Made by a program: the position numbers and the translations under genes
NCBI RefSeq assembly: GCF_003605475.1
Contig: NZ_RAHX01000001.1
Location: 2,232,001-2,296,000 of the forward strand
From: Aurantiacibacter aquimixticola
Lineage (GTDB): Bacteria > Pseudomonadota > Alphaproteobacteria > Sphingomonadales > Sphingomonadaceae
DNA: 64,000 nt
Direction of reading: 5' to 3'
Part shown: one piece after another, positions 9,370-17,030 of the stretch
How the letters are laid out: each line of letters opens with the position of its first letter
Position numbering within the stretch: position 1 is the first letter of the stretch
Notes under the pieces: model-generated
What the model was told of the DNA's origin: nothing
Database searches by the model: none
The model's input: only the letters and a program-made list of their open reading frames with translations

Positions 9370-10536
9370 TTAGCGGACCTGCGGCGCCTGCGCGAAATCG
9401 AGATCGCGCGCAGTATAGACGCGGATCGGTTCACCCATGCGTACGCGGACGGTGGGTGGGCGCTGGCCGTCCTGCTGCAGCGCGGTATTCGCCGCGCTCT
9501 GGCCGCCGCCAAGCACGACGGACGCGCCGCCACTGGCGACATTGGCCAGCCCGCCGATGACGGAAAGCAGCATGGCCGAACCGAAGCGGCTGAAGAAATG
9601 GTTGTCGACCTCTCCCTCCAGGCCTGCCGTGCCGTCGAATGCGGTCCCCGGCGATTGCAGCGTAACCGCCACGCCATCGGGGCGGATCACCCGCTGCCAG
9701 ATGACATAGGCGCGGCGCTGCCCCGCCTGCAGGCCGGACTGGTATTGGCCGACAAGGCGGCTGGAGCGCGGGATCAGGACGCGCGCGCCGTCATGGCTGC
9801 GCACATCCTGGCTCACCACTGCGCGCACGAAACCGGGCACGTCGGTGTTGATCGCGGTTTCGAGTATGGCGGGGATCATCGTCCCCTGCGTCACCGTGGT
9901 TGCCGGATCGAAATCGCGTCGTGCCGAGACGGGACCTCCGCCGACGCCTCCGATGCGCGCGGCGAATTCACCTGCCGCGCCCGCTCCGGGAATGGTGCCG
10001 GCGCTCTCTGGAACGGCATTCGCGGCAGTGGCAGCCGCCGCGACCTGCGCCGCGGACGCGGGGGCAGTGCCGCCATCGAAGACGAGCGTGGGGGATGAAT
10101 ACGGATTGCCGACGGGGCCGGGCTGATAGCCCGCACCGGGTCCGGCACTCGGCGCGCGGGCCAGCACAGGCGCGGGGCCGGGGATGGGCTGCGGAGCTTC
10201 GGCGATGGTGGCATTCGCGCTGGGCAGTCCGTCGGTCGGCGTCACGCCCACGCTTGTCGGCCCCGGCACTGCCGCGGATTGCGCGCCCTCGGCCACAGCA
10301 TCCTCGCCATCGACCTTGCTCGCGTTGAGGCCCCAAAGTGTGGCCGCGCCGAGCAGGGCGACGAAGCCGATCCCGGCCGCAAGGCCGAGCGCGTCGGAAC
10401 GGTTCTTCCGGTTCGCCACCGCCGGGTAGGACGTGCGGCTGGCGAGATCGATGATCTCGGTCGTCTCGCTATCACGCGGATCGGCGTCATTGGCGGCACC
10501 GGTTTTCGTTTCGGGAAGGCGCATCGCAAGTTTCAT
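9370..10536 (-). CDS. virB10: Type IV secretion core protein VirB10 / TrbI
   Basis: Bitopic inner-membrane protein whose periplasmic part reaches the outer-membrane core with VirB9. The 388 residues show a short cytosolic N-terminus, one membrane segment (GIGFVALLGAATLWGLNA), a long Pro/Ala-rich linker, and the conserved C-terminal barrel with VTQGTMIPAILETAINTDVPGFVRAVVS split by family variation, followed by VLIPRSSRLVGQYQSG and MLLSVIGGLANV. A GGAG ribosome-binding site lies 8 nt before the ATG. It is encoded between virB9 and virB11, as in the canonical order. Confidence 0.93.
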   Translation of the reverse strand: MKLAMRLPETKTGAANDADPRDSETTEIIDLASRTSYPAVANRKNRSDALGLAAGIGFVALLGAATLWGLNASKVDGEDAVAEGAQSAAVPGPTSVGVTPTDGLPSANATIAEAPQPIPGPAPVLARAPSAGPGAGYQPGPVGNPYSSPTLVFDGGTAPASAAQVAAAATAANAVPESAGTIPGAGAAGEFAARIGGVGGGPVSARRDFDPATTVTQGTMIPAILETAINTDVPGFVRAVVSQDVRSHDGARVLIPRSSRLVGQYQSGLQAGQRRAYVIWQRVIRPDGVAVTLQSPGTAFDGTAGLEGEVDNHFFSRFGSAMLLSVIGGLANVASGGASVVLGGGQSAANTALQQDGQRPPTVRVRMGEPIRVYTARDLDFAQAPQVR

Positions 10537-10550
10537 CGCATTCGCTCCGT

Positions 10551-11348
10551 TCAGTTCCGTTCCGCGCCGGGGCGCGCTGTGCCGTCGGCGAGGAAAGCTC
10601 CCGCCGCGCCCTGATTGACGAGGCGCGCCTCGTTATCGCCCGAGCGCAAGATTATAGTGCCGGGCACCAGGTCCAGCACGATGGTGTCGCCGCGAACGGC
10701 GTAGTTGACCGGGCCCTCATTGCCCTCATGATCCATCACGAGGATGGCGGGCATGGCGCGGCCGACCGGCCAGGTCATGAAAGTCGCATCGCCATCGTCG
10801 TAAATCTCTTCCGGCAGCAGGTTGATTGCACCGGTGCTTGCCCAGGCGCGGTTGACCGTGGCCGGATCGATAATGGCGTAATCGTCGTTCGCTGCGGCCA
10901 TCTCTACGGCGTTTGCGGTGACGGCAGGCATGGCCTCGGCCAGCTGCTCATCGGGCTCGGGCTGGAGCTCCACCGGATAGGTAAAAGTCAGGATGTAAAG
11001 CGGGCTGCGCGAGGAAGGATTGGCGACCAGGTCGAACAGATAAGTGTGGCGGTTGGTCACCACCGTCATGTTGGTGCTGGCGCGCGGCGCGAGCGGCTTC
11101 ACAAACAGGAGGTTCGCGCGGCGGTTCGGCGTGACCTGCCACGCCTGGCTGTCCCCGATGGCGACATTCTCGATAGCTTCGCCTTCGCCGAAGCGAATCG
11201 TCGTCTGCACATTCGTGCGGCCCTCGATGCGTACGATCTCCGTCGGATCGTAGAGCCGTTCCATCATGCGCGGATCGTTCTGCGCAGTTGCGGGAGCGGT
11301 CAGCAGGGCCGTGGCGAAAAGCGCGGCGGCTAGGCTGTGGCGGAACAT
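10551..11348 (-). CDS. virB9: Type IV secretion core protein VirB9 / TrbG
   Basis: Periplasmic/outer-membrane core subunit of the type IV secretion channel. The 265 residues begin with a signal peptide (MFRHSLAAALFATALLTAPATAQ), then the TrbG/VirB9 N-domain (AWQVTPNRRANLLFVKPL, ASTNMTVVTNRHTYLFDL) and the VirB7-interacting C-domain (AMPAILVMDHEGNEGPVNYAVRGD split across the region, with DTIVLDLVPGTIILRSGD after it). Its ATG overlaps the virB6 stop by one base (TGATG). No VirB7 lipoprotein, the usual stabilising partner of VirB9, was found next to it. Confidence 0.92.
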   Translation of the reverse strand: MFRHSLAAALFATALLTAPATAQNDPRMMERLYDPTEIVRIEGRTNVQTTIRFGEGEAIENVAIGDSQAWQVTPNRRANLLFVKPLAPRASTNMTVVTNRHTYLFDLVANPSSRSPLYILTFTYPVELQPEPDEQLAEAMPAVTANAVEMAAANDDYAIIDPATVNRAWASTGAINLLPEEIYDDGDATFMTWPVGRAMPAILVMDHEGNEGPVNYAVRGDTIVLDLVPGTIILRSGDNEARLVNQGAAGAFLADGTARPGAERN

Positions 11349-12544
11349 CAGATTTTCTCCGTGGAGCGAATGGGCGCGGACCTGAAGCGGCTGCCGATGC
11401 CGCGCGCGCGCGATGGTGCCTGACCGTTAGTGCCGCCCGCATGAGGCGCGGCTGAACCGCCGATAATGCGGGTTTCGCGAATCGTGGTGCTGGATCCTGC
11501 GTCGTTGGCAGCCATGGGGGTGGCCGCCGCGACACGGATGTCGCGCGCTGGCGGCGGGCTCGCCTGCGCTGCGCGGTCCTGCGCCATCGTCCGGGTGAGG
11601 GTGGGAGAGACGGCGTGAACCTGCGGCGCGGCGGGCGCAGGTGCGGTAGGCGCTTCGCCCCGATCCTTGCTCGTCAGCCCGAACACCGTCCAGCCGGAAA
11701 CCATGGTGGAAAGCACCTTCACCACCATGAACATCAGCGCCAGATGCACCGCGCCTATCATGAAGAATGCCATCGCCGGACGCACGTCGATCTCGCCTGG
11801 GCTGGCGGCGAGGCTGGACAGCACCGGAACCGCCAGTTCCAGCATCAGCGATCCGCCGAGCACGGCGAAAAGCGGCGTCATCGCCATCAGCACCACGCCC
11901 TTCAGCCAGCCCACGAAAAGCCCGCGCGTTGCATCGAACAGCGCAGTCATGATGAAGATCGGGCCGAGGCCCATCAGGATGGCGAGCGCGATCTTGGTGG
12001 TTGCCAGAAGGCCGACCGTGCCGAGCAGCAGCATCGTGCCGCCGCTCCAGAGCAGGCCGGGCGGGGAGAACACGCTGGTATTGGCATCCATCGCATCGCC
12101 GCCGGACGCTTCCATCAGCGCGAGCATGACGGCATCCAGCTTGTCGGCAAAGATGGTGGTGGCGCTGCCATCGGTCCCCATCAACCAGGTGGCGATCTGG
12201 TCCGGCCCCAAAACGGCGAGATTCCAGAAGAACATCTGGAAGACGAACCAGCTGGTGGCGAATGTCACCACGCCGACCAGCGTCACCATCTTCGGCGTCA
12301 GGGAAGCGAGGCCGATGCGGGTGCGCCCTGTCATCAGCGCGAAGCCCAGCAGGGCGATAAAAATCGTCAGGACGGCGGTCAGCGTCGGGCCGAGGAAACT
12401 GCCATCGGCGAACAGGCGGTTGAACGCGGCTTCCGCCATCGCATTGGCCGCGCAGTCCACCCCGCGCAGGCTCGCGCCGATCCCGGCTCCTACCGCCTCC
12501 ATGTCGCGCTGGCAGGTGGCTGCCACGGTGCCGAGCGTGCTCAT
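11348..12544 (-). CDS. virB6: Type IV secretion inner-membrane channel protein VirB6 / TrbL
   Basis: Polytopic inner-membrane subunit of the type IV secretion translocation pathway. The 398-residue product has several hydrophobic segments, for example LTAVLTIFIALLGFALM, MVTLVGVVTFATSWFVFQM, TMLLLGTVGLLA, IALAILMGLGPIFIMTAL and MAFFMIGAVHLALMFMVV, then a long hydrophilic Ala/Pro-rich tail. The DATRGLFVGWLKGVV stretch is typical of TrbL/VirB6. The ATG overlaps the virB4 stop (ATGA). The identification rests on topology, this stretch and position. Confidence 0.9.
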   Translation of the reverse strand: MSTLGTVAATCQRDMEAVGAGIGASLRGVDCAANAMAEAAFNRLFADGSFLGPTLTAVLTIFIALLGFALMTGRTRIGLASLTPKMVTLVGVVTFATSWFVFQMFFWNLAVLGPDQIATWLMGTDGSATTIFADKLDAVMLALMEASGGDAMDANTSVFSPPGLLWSGGTMLLLGTVGLLATTKIALAILMGLGPIFIMTALFDATRGLFVGWLKGVVLMAMTPLFAVLGGSLMLELAVPVLSSLAASPGEIDVRPAMAFFMIGAVHLALMFMVVKVLSTMVSGWTVFGLTSKDRGEAPTAPAPAAPQVHAVSPTLTRTMAQDRAAQASPPPARDIRVAAATPMAANDAGSSTTIRETRIIGGSAAPHAGGTNGQAPSRARGIGSRFRSAPIRSTEKI

Positions 12545-14964
12545 TCCGCCGCCTCCCAGCTTTCATCGTCCAGCTCCTCGCCAGCCGGGCCGGGCCAGGG
12601 GCGCGAGGTGAGGGCGGGGAACCATTGTGCGGGATCGTCGCCGACGGCTTCGCGCAGCAGGTCGAGCCTCCGCACGCTGCTTTCCCTGCCCGAAAGCATG
12701 GTGAGCACTTCGGGTGCGCCGGAGAGGTCGAGCCGAACTACGACGCTGGCATCGGGCTGACGGACCAGGAAGCACCGCGAATGGGCGGGGAGGGACCGGA
12801 TGAGTGCAAACTCGTGCTCGGTCAGGCCGAAGCCGTCGCAATAATCTTCGGGCCGCGCCCGCGCATTCGGCATGAACACCATCGTCGCTGTCTGCTCGAC
12901 GAGTGCGGTCGAAATGCGGCTGTCTAGAGCATCGCGGGCCGACTGTGTCGCGAATCCGACCAGCGCATTGCGTTTGCGCAGGGTCTTGAGCCAGTCGCGA
13001 ATTCGCGCGGCAAAAACTTCGTCGTCGAGTGCCTTCCAGCCCTCGTCGATCAGGATCATGGTCGGCTGCCCGTCCAGCCGTTCCTCGATGCGATGGAAGA
13101 GATACATCATGACCGGTGTCCGCAGCTTGGGATTTTCCAGCAGAGCGGTCATGTCGAAGCCCATCACGCGGGTCGACAGGTCGAGATTGTCGGTAGCGTT
13201 GTCGAACAGCCAGCCATTCTCGCCATCCTCGATCCACGCGGAAAGACGGTCCGCAAGATCGCCGGGCTGCGGGCGGCGGCTGCCGGACACCAGTTCCTTG
13301 AAGTGACGCAGGCGGCGCAGCGAGCTGTCATTGGCATAGGCCGCGTCGACAGCGGCGGCGATGGTTGCGCTTTCTTCCGGCCCCTCGGCCTGAAGCAGCA
13401 CGGAAAGCCAGTCGCGCAGGAATCCGCGATTGCCGGGCGTATCGGGCAGGGCAAGCGGGTTGAAGCCGGTCGGTTCGCCCGATCGGATGCGGTCGTAACT
13501 GCCGCTGATACCGCGCACGAACAACTCCGCGCCGCGATCCTTGTCGAACAGGATGGTGCGGGGCGCGAACTTCTGGGCCTGCGCGGCAAGGAAGTTCATC
13601 ACCACGGTCTTGCCGGACCCGCTCGGCCCGATGACCGAGAAATTGCCGAGATCGCCGTGGTGGAAGTTGAAGAAGAATGGCGTGGAACTGGTTGTCTGCA
13701 GCAGCGTGACCGCCTCGCCCCAGTGATTGCCGTCCGCCTGGCCGAGAGCGAAGCCATGCAAGGACCCGAAGCTCGCCATATTGGCGGTCGAGATCATCGC
13801 GCGGCGGACGAGGTAATTTTCATTGCCCGGGAACTGGCCCCAGAAGGCAGGCTCCAGATTGGTGTCCTCGCGCACGGCGATCGCGCCGGTGTCCGCGAGG
13901 TTCGCGGCGACGGCAGCGGTCGCATCGTCGAGCCTGTCGAGATTGCGTTCGCGCACCAGCACGGTGAGGTGATGATCGCCGAAGCCGACGCTGCCCGCGC
14001 CGAGTTCATCGCGCGCGGCCATCATGTCCGCCCGTTCGGCCTGCGCGTCCTCGTCTGCGCTTTTCAGGCGGCGAATGGCAAGGTCGATCCGCTCACGTGC
14101 GCTCTGGCGTTCCTGCGGCGCAAAGCTTTCGGAGACGATCATCTCATAAGGCAGGCGCAGCATGGAATCGAGCAGGCCCGGGCTCGTGGCTTCGGGATAG
14201 TCCTTGAGGCTGAGGATGCTCGCGAAATCGGCTCCGCCGCTGCCGCGTAGCTCCATCGCGTCGAGCCCGAAGCTTGCGCGGCGGTAAGGCAGCATGCGGC
14301 CGATATCGGTTTCCATATCGGGACGGCGCACCGGGCGCATCTCGCCATTGTAAAGCGCGCTCAGCAGTTCCAGCAGCTCGTTATTGGTCGTACCGGACGA
14401 GGTGGCATAATCGCCGAGCGGCTGCGCCCCGTATTCGCCGAGACTGGCAGCGAGCGCCTGGACGGCACCGCGAAGGCTCCGCAGATCCTTGGGATCGATC
14501 GCTTCGGCATCCTGCGCGCGGCGCTTGAACATCTTGCTCGCGCGTTCAGCCAGGCCCGCCTTGCCGCGCGCGGGGCGGCGCACCAGCGTCACGAACTGGT
14601 CGTTCACGAAGAGCGAGCCGCTGCTCAGCTTCTCGCGCCAGCGCCGGTCGATATGAGCGGATAGCGGATCTTCGAAATTGGCGTCCAGCTCCACGCTTAC
14701 TCGGCGGCGGATCACGTGGTGATACATGACGAAGCGCGCATCGAGATTGGAACGCAGCATCACTTCGCGCGTCTGCGCATGAGCGTTCAGCGCGTCGGTT
14801 TCCTCGGTCTCGAACAGCAGACCGGGCACTTGCAGCGCGGCCATCAGAGAGCCATCGCGCAGTAGCAGCGTGCCGGAATCGACGAGGCGCGCATAGGGCA
14901 GGCGATCGCCCGCATGCGTCTCCTTCGCGCTCCATCCGGCGGCACCCAGCCACTTGGTTTTCAT
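12541..14964 (-). CDS. virB4: Type IV secretion ATPase VirB4
   Basis: Large cytosolic/inner-membrane ATPase needed for pilus biogenesis and transport. The 807 residues include the N-terminal CagE/TrbE/VirB region, Walker A GPSGSGKTVVMN near residue 446, and Walker B TMILIDEGWKALDD followed by the RKRNALVGFATQSARDAL segment usual in this family. An ATG two codons upstream (14970) sits almost on the GGGAG ribosome-binding site, so 14964, with 7 nt spacing, is the likelier start. It is the second ATPase of the operon with virB11. The third, coupling-protein ATPase VirD4 is absent from the window. Confidence 0.94.
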   Translation of the reverse strand: MKTKWLGAAGWSAKETHAGDRLPYARLVDSGTLLLRDGSLMAALQVPGLLFETEETDALNAHAQTREVMLRSNLDARFVMYHHVIRRRVSVELDANFEDPLSAHIDRRWREKLSSGSLFVNDQFVTLVRRPARGKAGLAERASKMFKRRAQDAEAIDPKDLRSLRGAVQALAASLGEYGAQPLGDYATSSGTTNNELLELLSALYNGEMRPVRRPDMETDIGRMLPYRRASFGLDAMELRGSGGADFASILSLKDYPEATSPGLLDSMLRLPYEMIVSESFAPQERQSARERIDLAIRRLKSADEDAQAERADMMAARDELGAGSVGFGDHHLTVLVRERNLDRLDDATAAVAANLADTGAIAVREDTNLEPAFWGQFPGNENYLVRRAMISTANMASFGSLHGFALGQADGNHWGEAVTLLQTTSSTPFFFNFHHGDLGNFSVIGPSGSGKTVVMNFLAAQAQKFAPRTILFDKDRGAELFVRGISGSYDRIRSGEPTGFNPLALPDTPGNRGFLRDWLSVLLQAEGPEESATIAAAVDAAYANDSSLRRLRHFKELVSGSRRPQPGDLADRLSAWIEDGENGWLFDNATDNLDLSTRVMGFDMTALLENPKLRTPVMMYLFHRIEERLDGQPTMILIDEGWKALDDEVFAARIRDWLKTLRKRNALVGFATQSARDALDSRISTALVEQTATMVFMPNARARPEDYCDGFGLTEHEFALIRSLPAHSRCFLVRQPDASVVVRLDLSGAPEVLTMLSGRESSVRRLDLLREAVGDDPAQWFPALTSRPWPGPAGEELDDESWEAAE

Positions 14965-14989
14965 CGTCATGCTCCCGTCCGCCGCTTGC

Positions 14990-15271
14990 CTAAGCGGCGT
15001 AAGAATTGCAGCCCCAGCGCTTGTAATTCCTGACGCGCGGGCATTTGCTGACCTTGGTCAGCCAGAGATCGAAGAAGCGCGGTTCGCGCAGGCACGCGAA
15101 ATAGCCGATCGCGTGCATGATAATGGGGATCGGGACGATCCAGAAGCTCTTGAGGATCAGGAACGCCTCGGTCGTGACGAGAGCGTTGATCACGAAATAG
15201 TTGAACGTCACGCCCGCAAACATCTGCGGGCGGGTGAGCGCGCGATGGACGGGGTGACGGGTCAGCTGCAT
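14990..15271 (-). CDS. virB3: Type IV secretion protein VirB3
   Basis: Small inner-membrane protein that assembles with VirB4. The 93 residues start MQLTRHPVHRALTRPQMFAGV, typical of VirB3, followed by two hydrophobic helices (VTFNYFVINALVTTEAFLIL and IPIIMHAIGYFAC), the REPRFFDLWLTK motif of the family, and a short basic/cysteine-containing tail. It lies between virB2 and virB4, which is the expected place. Confidence 0.91.
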   Translation of the reverse strand: MQLTRHPVHRALTRPQMFAGVTFNYFVINALVTTEAFLILKSFWIVPIPIIMHAIGYFACLREPRFFDLWLTKVSKCPRVRNYKRWGCNSYAA

Positions 15272-15288
15272 GGTGTCTCTCGCTCGGC

Positions 15289-15579
15289 CTAAGCCGCTGC
15301 GCCCTGGATGCCGGCCACGATACTGGCCGCACCGAAGATGATGAACACGCCGATGATGACGGTCGCGCCGAAGCGCCAGTTGACCCGGCCCGTCAGCATC
15401 ATGAAGCCGACAGCAGCCACCGCCATCACCGCGACGGTGGTCGCGACGGTGCCGAGCATCGTATCGCGCATCCAGCCAAAGGCATTGTTGATCGGCGAGG
15501 AACCGGCGGGATCCTGCGCATAAGCGGCGGATGGGATCAGCAGCGTGACAAAGGCAGCAAGGCGAGCAAGCAGGTGCAT
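15289..15579 (-). CDS. virB2: Type IV secretion major pilin VirB2 / TrbC
   Basis: Probable pilin subunit of the type IV secretion system. The product from the ATG at 15579 has 96 residues: a signal peptide (MHLLARLAAFVTLLIPSAAYAQ), then a mature peptide of about 74 residues with two long hydrophobic helices (LGTVATTVAVMAVAAVGFMML and ATVIIGVFIIFGAASIVAGI) joined by a short basic loop TGRVNWRF, the architecture of VirB2. A longer reading of the frame runs into virB1 and was rejected. It starts one base after the virB1 stop. Confidence 0.9.
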   Translation of the reverse strand: MHLLARLAAFVTLLIPSAAYAQDPAGSSPINNAFGWMRDTMLGTVATTVAVMAVAAVGFMMLTGRVNWRFGATVIIGVFIIFGAASIVAGIQGAAA

Positions 15580-15580
15580 T

Positions 15581-16216
15581 CTAGTTCGGACTCCGCGAGT
15601 GATTGGAAAGGCGCCCCATGATGGCCGCGACGTAATGGCGTGTTTCACGGATGTTCGGAACACCGCCTGAACGGATGACGCGGCCCGGCCCGGCATTGTA
15701 GGCGGCCAGCGCCTTTTCCAGATCGCCATCGAAGCGGTCGAGCTGTTCGCGAAGGTAACGTGCGCCGCCTTCGAGATTGGCGATGGGATCGTCCGGATCG
15801 ACGCCCAGATCGCGCGCCGTGCCGGGCATCAGCTGGGCGAGACCGCGCGCGCCGGCATGCGACACGGCATCGGCGCGCCAGCGACTTTCCTGCCAGACCA
15901 GCGCCTCTATCAGTGCAGGGCTGAGATCGTAACGCCGCGCGAGATCGGCGACGTGGGCGGCATAGACGCTCGGCACCACGGCGGCATGGATGGCCGGATC
16001 GGCAATGGCACTGTCGGGCAGAAATTGCGTCTGTTCGGCGGGCACTTCGGCGAGCGGCGCAGCTGCGACCGGGCCCTGCGCGGGCGGCAGGGCATCGCCG
16101 GTGATCCAGGCGGCTTGGCCGTCATTTCCGATTTCCAGCACCTGAGCCTGCGCGGGAAGCGCAGCAAAGGCGGTCAGCATCAGCGCCGCCAATGAGGTGC
16201 GAAATCGCAGAATCAT
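15581..16216 (-). CDS. virB1: Lytic transglycosylase of the type IV secretion operon (VirB1-like)
   Basis: Periplasmic SLT-type lytic transglycosylase that opens peptidoglycan for channel assembly. The 211 residues have a signal peptide ending LPAQAQ, then a goose-lysozyme-like catalytic domain with the catalytic Glu in IEALVWQESRW, followed by SHAGARGLAQLMPGTARDLGV and the C-terminal NLEGGARYLREQLDRF and ALAAYNAGPGRV motifs. The ATG at 16216 has GGAGG 6 nt upstream, and a TTG immediately before it is less likely. It is the first gene of the virB operon. Confidence 0.92.
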   Translation of the reverse strand: MILRFRTSLAALMLTAFAALPAQAQVLEIGNDGQAAWITGDALPPAQGPVAAAPLAEVPAEQTQFLPDSAIADPAIHAAVVPSVYAAHVADLARRYDLSPALIEALVWQESRWRADAVSHAGARGLAQLMPGTARDLGVDPDDPIANLEGGARYLREQLDRFDGDLEKALAAYNAGPGRVIRSGGVPNIRETRHYVAAIMGRLSNHSRSPN

Positions 16217-16252
16217 CAATGTCCTCCGTCCAGGTCGCTGTGCTTACAACAA

Positions 16253-16270
16253 ATGACACAGGCGTGACAG
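16253..16270 (-). promoter_or_regulatory. Pho-box-like direct repeat upstream of the virB operon
   Basis: On the minus strand the site reads CTGTCACGCCTGTGTCAT: two TGTCA elements exactly 11 bp apart, close to the PhoB-box pattern CTGTCAT-N4-CTGTCAT. It ends about 37 bp before the virB1 ATG. PhoB binding is an inference from motif and spacing. Confidence 0.4.
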
Positions 16271-16371
16271 TGCCCGGCTCCAACGCCGAACGCCCGGCAG
16301 ACACAGTCCGCCGGGTATCGGGGTTACAGGCTTTTGGTTAATTTTGCGAGAACCGGCCGGACCGGGACCGT

Positions 16372-16740
16372 TCAGCGCGATGCCAGCGCGAGGACTTGCA
16401 CCGTGCCAAGGGCGAGGCGCGCGGCGTCGCGGGACTCGATCCAGCTGCCATCCGCAAGCTCGACTTCGTATTCGATCTCACTGTCGAGCGCGGCGGAATA
16501 ATAGAATTCGGCCCGCTCGAGATTGCCGAGCTGGGTGTAGGCATTGCCGAGATTGATAAGCACGGCGGGATCGCCCGGCTCGTCTTCCAGTTCGGCCAGC
16601 AGGACGGGCAGTGCGGCTTCGGCATCGCCTGCAATCAGCTCTTCGTAGGCGACTTCGCGCGTCTCGCGATTTTGCTCGACCATCTCGGCAGTGACGGCCT
16701 GCGAAAACATCAGCGGCGCGATTACGAGTGTGGCAAACAT
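16372..16740 (-). CDS. Small exported tetratricopeptide-repeat protein
   Basis: The 122-residue product starts with a signal peptide-like segment (MFATLVIAPLMFSQAVTA), followed by about two TPR units (AYEELIAGDAEAALPVLLAELEDEP and DPAVLINLGNAYTQLGNLERAEFYYSAAL are split here at the repeat boundaries). A conserved-looking C-terminal segment (SRDAARLALGTVQ) follows. It is likely a periplasmic protein-protein interaction protein; the function is unknown. A GGAG site lies 9 nt before the ATG. It is divergent from the lipoprotein at 17031 across a promoter region with repeated TGTCAC elements. The roughly 155-bp gap downstream, before virB1, means it need not belong to the secretion operon. Confidence 0.75.
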   Translation of the reverse strand: MFATLVIAPLMFSQAVTAEMVEQNRETREVAYEELIAGDAEAALPVLLAELEDEPGDPAVLINLGNAYTQLGNLERAEFYYSAALDSEIEYEVELADGSWIESRDAARLALGTVQVLALASR

Positions 16741-16803
16741 GGCATCATCTCCGACTTGGATTTGATGCGGTTATGCGCGGAGCGGCCATCAGCTGCAACA
16801 AAA

Positions 16804-16951
16804 CTGTCACATTGTCACAAATCCGAAACAAAACTCGTCGGTGCACCAACTGGTGCGCGCGGTGGATAAGTAAAAACTTGCGTTCTCAATGGCTTGGGAA
16901 ATAGCCGCTGCGATTCCCCGAAGCGTCACATTCCCGAAAACAAACTGTCAC
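16804..16951. promoter_or_regulatory. Duplicated GTCAC-type operator in a divergent promoter region
   Basis: Two related blocks of about 28 bp lie at 16814-16841 and 16925-16951. Each reads GTCAC(A) then a 17-bp A-rich stretch (consensus ending GAAACAAAACT) and a second GTC element, so the GTC cores are 22 bp apart. An extra CTGTCAC sits at 16804-16810. One block is 60-100 bp before the TPR gene, the other 80-106 bp before the lipoprotein gene, so each divergent promoter has one. The phasing in multiples of 11 recalls tandem Pho boxes; the binding protein is inferred, not known. Confidence 0.45.
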
Positions 16952-17030
16952 GGGGCGGGCCTATCTGCGGTTCTGCAAGAACAAAAACCGCATTTCCCAT
17001 CGATTCTCAGCTCATGAGGGGCCGTTCGCC

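Noticed and set aside
8344..16216. Integrated conjugative element
   Set aside because: No integrase, relaxase, coupling protein, attachment repeats or tRNA boundary were seen near the virB operon.
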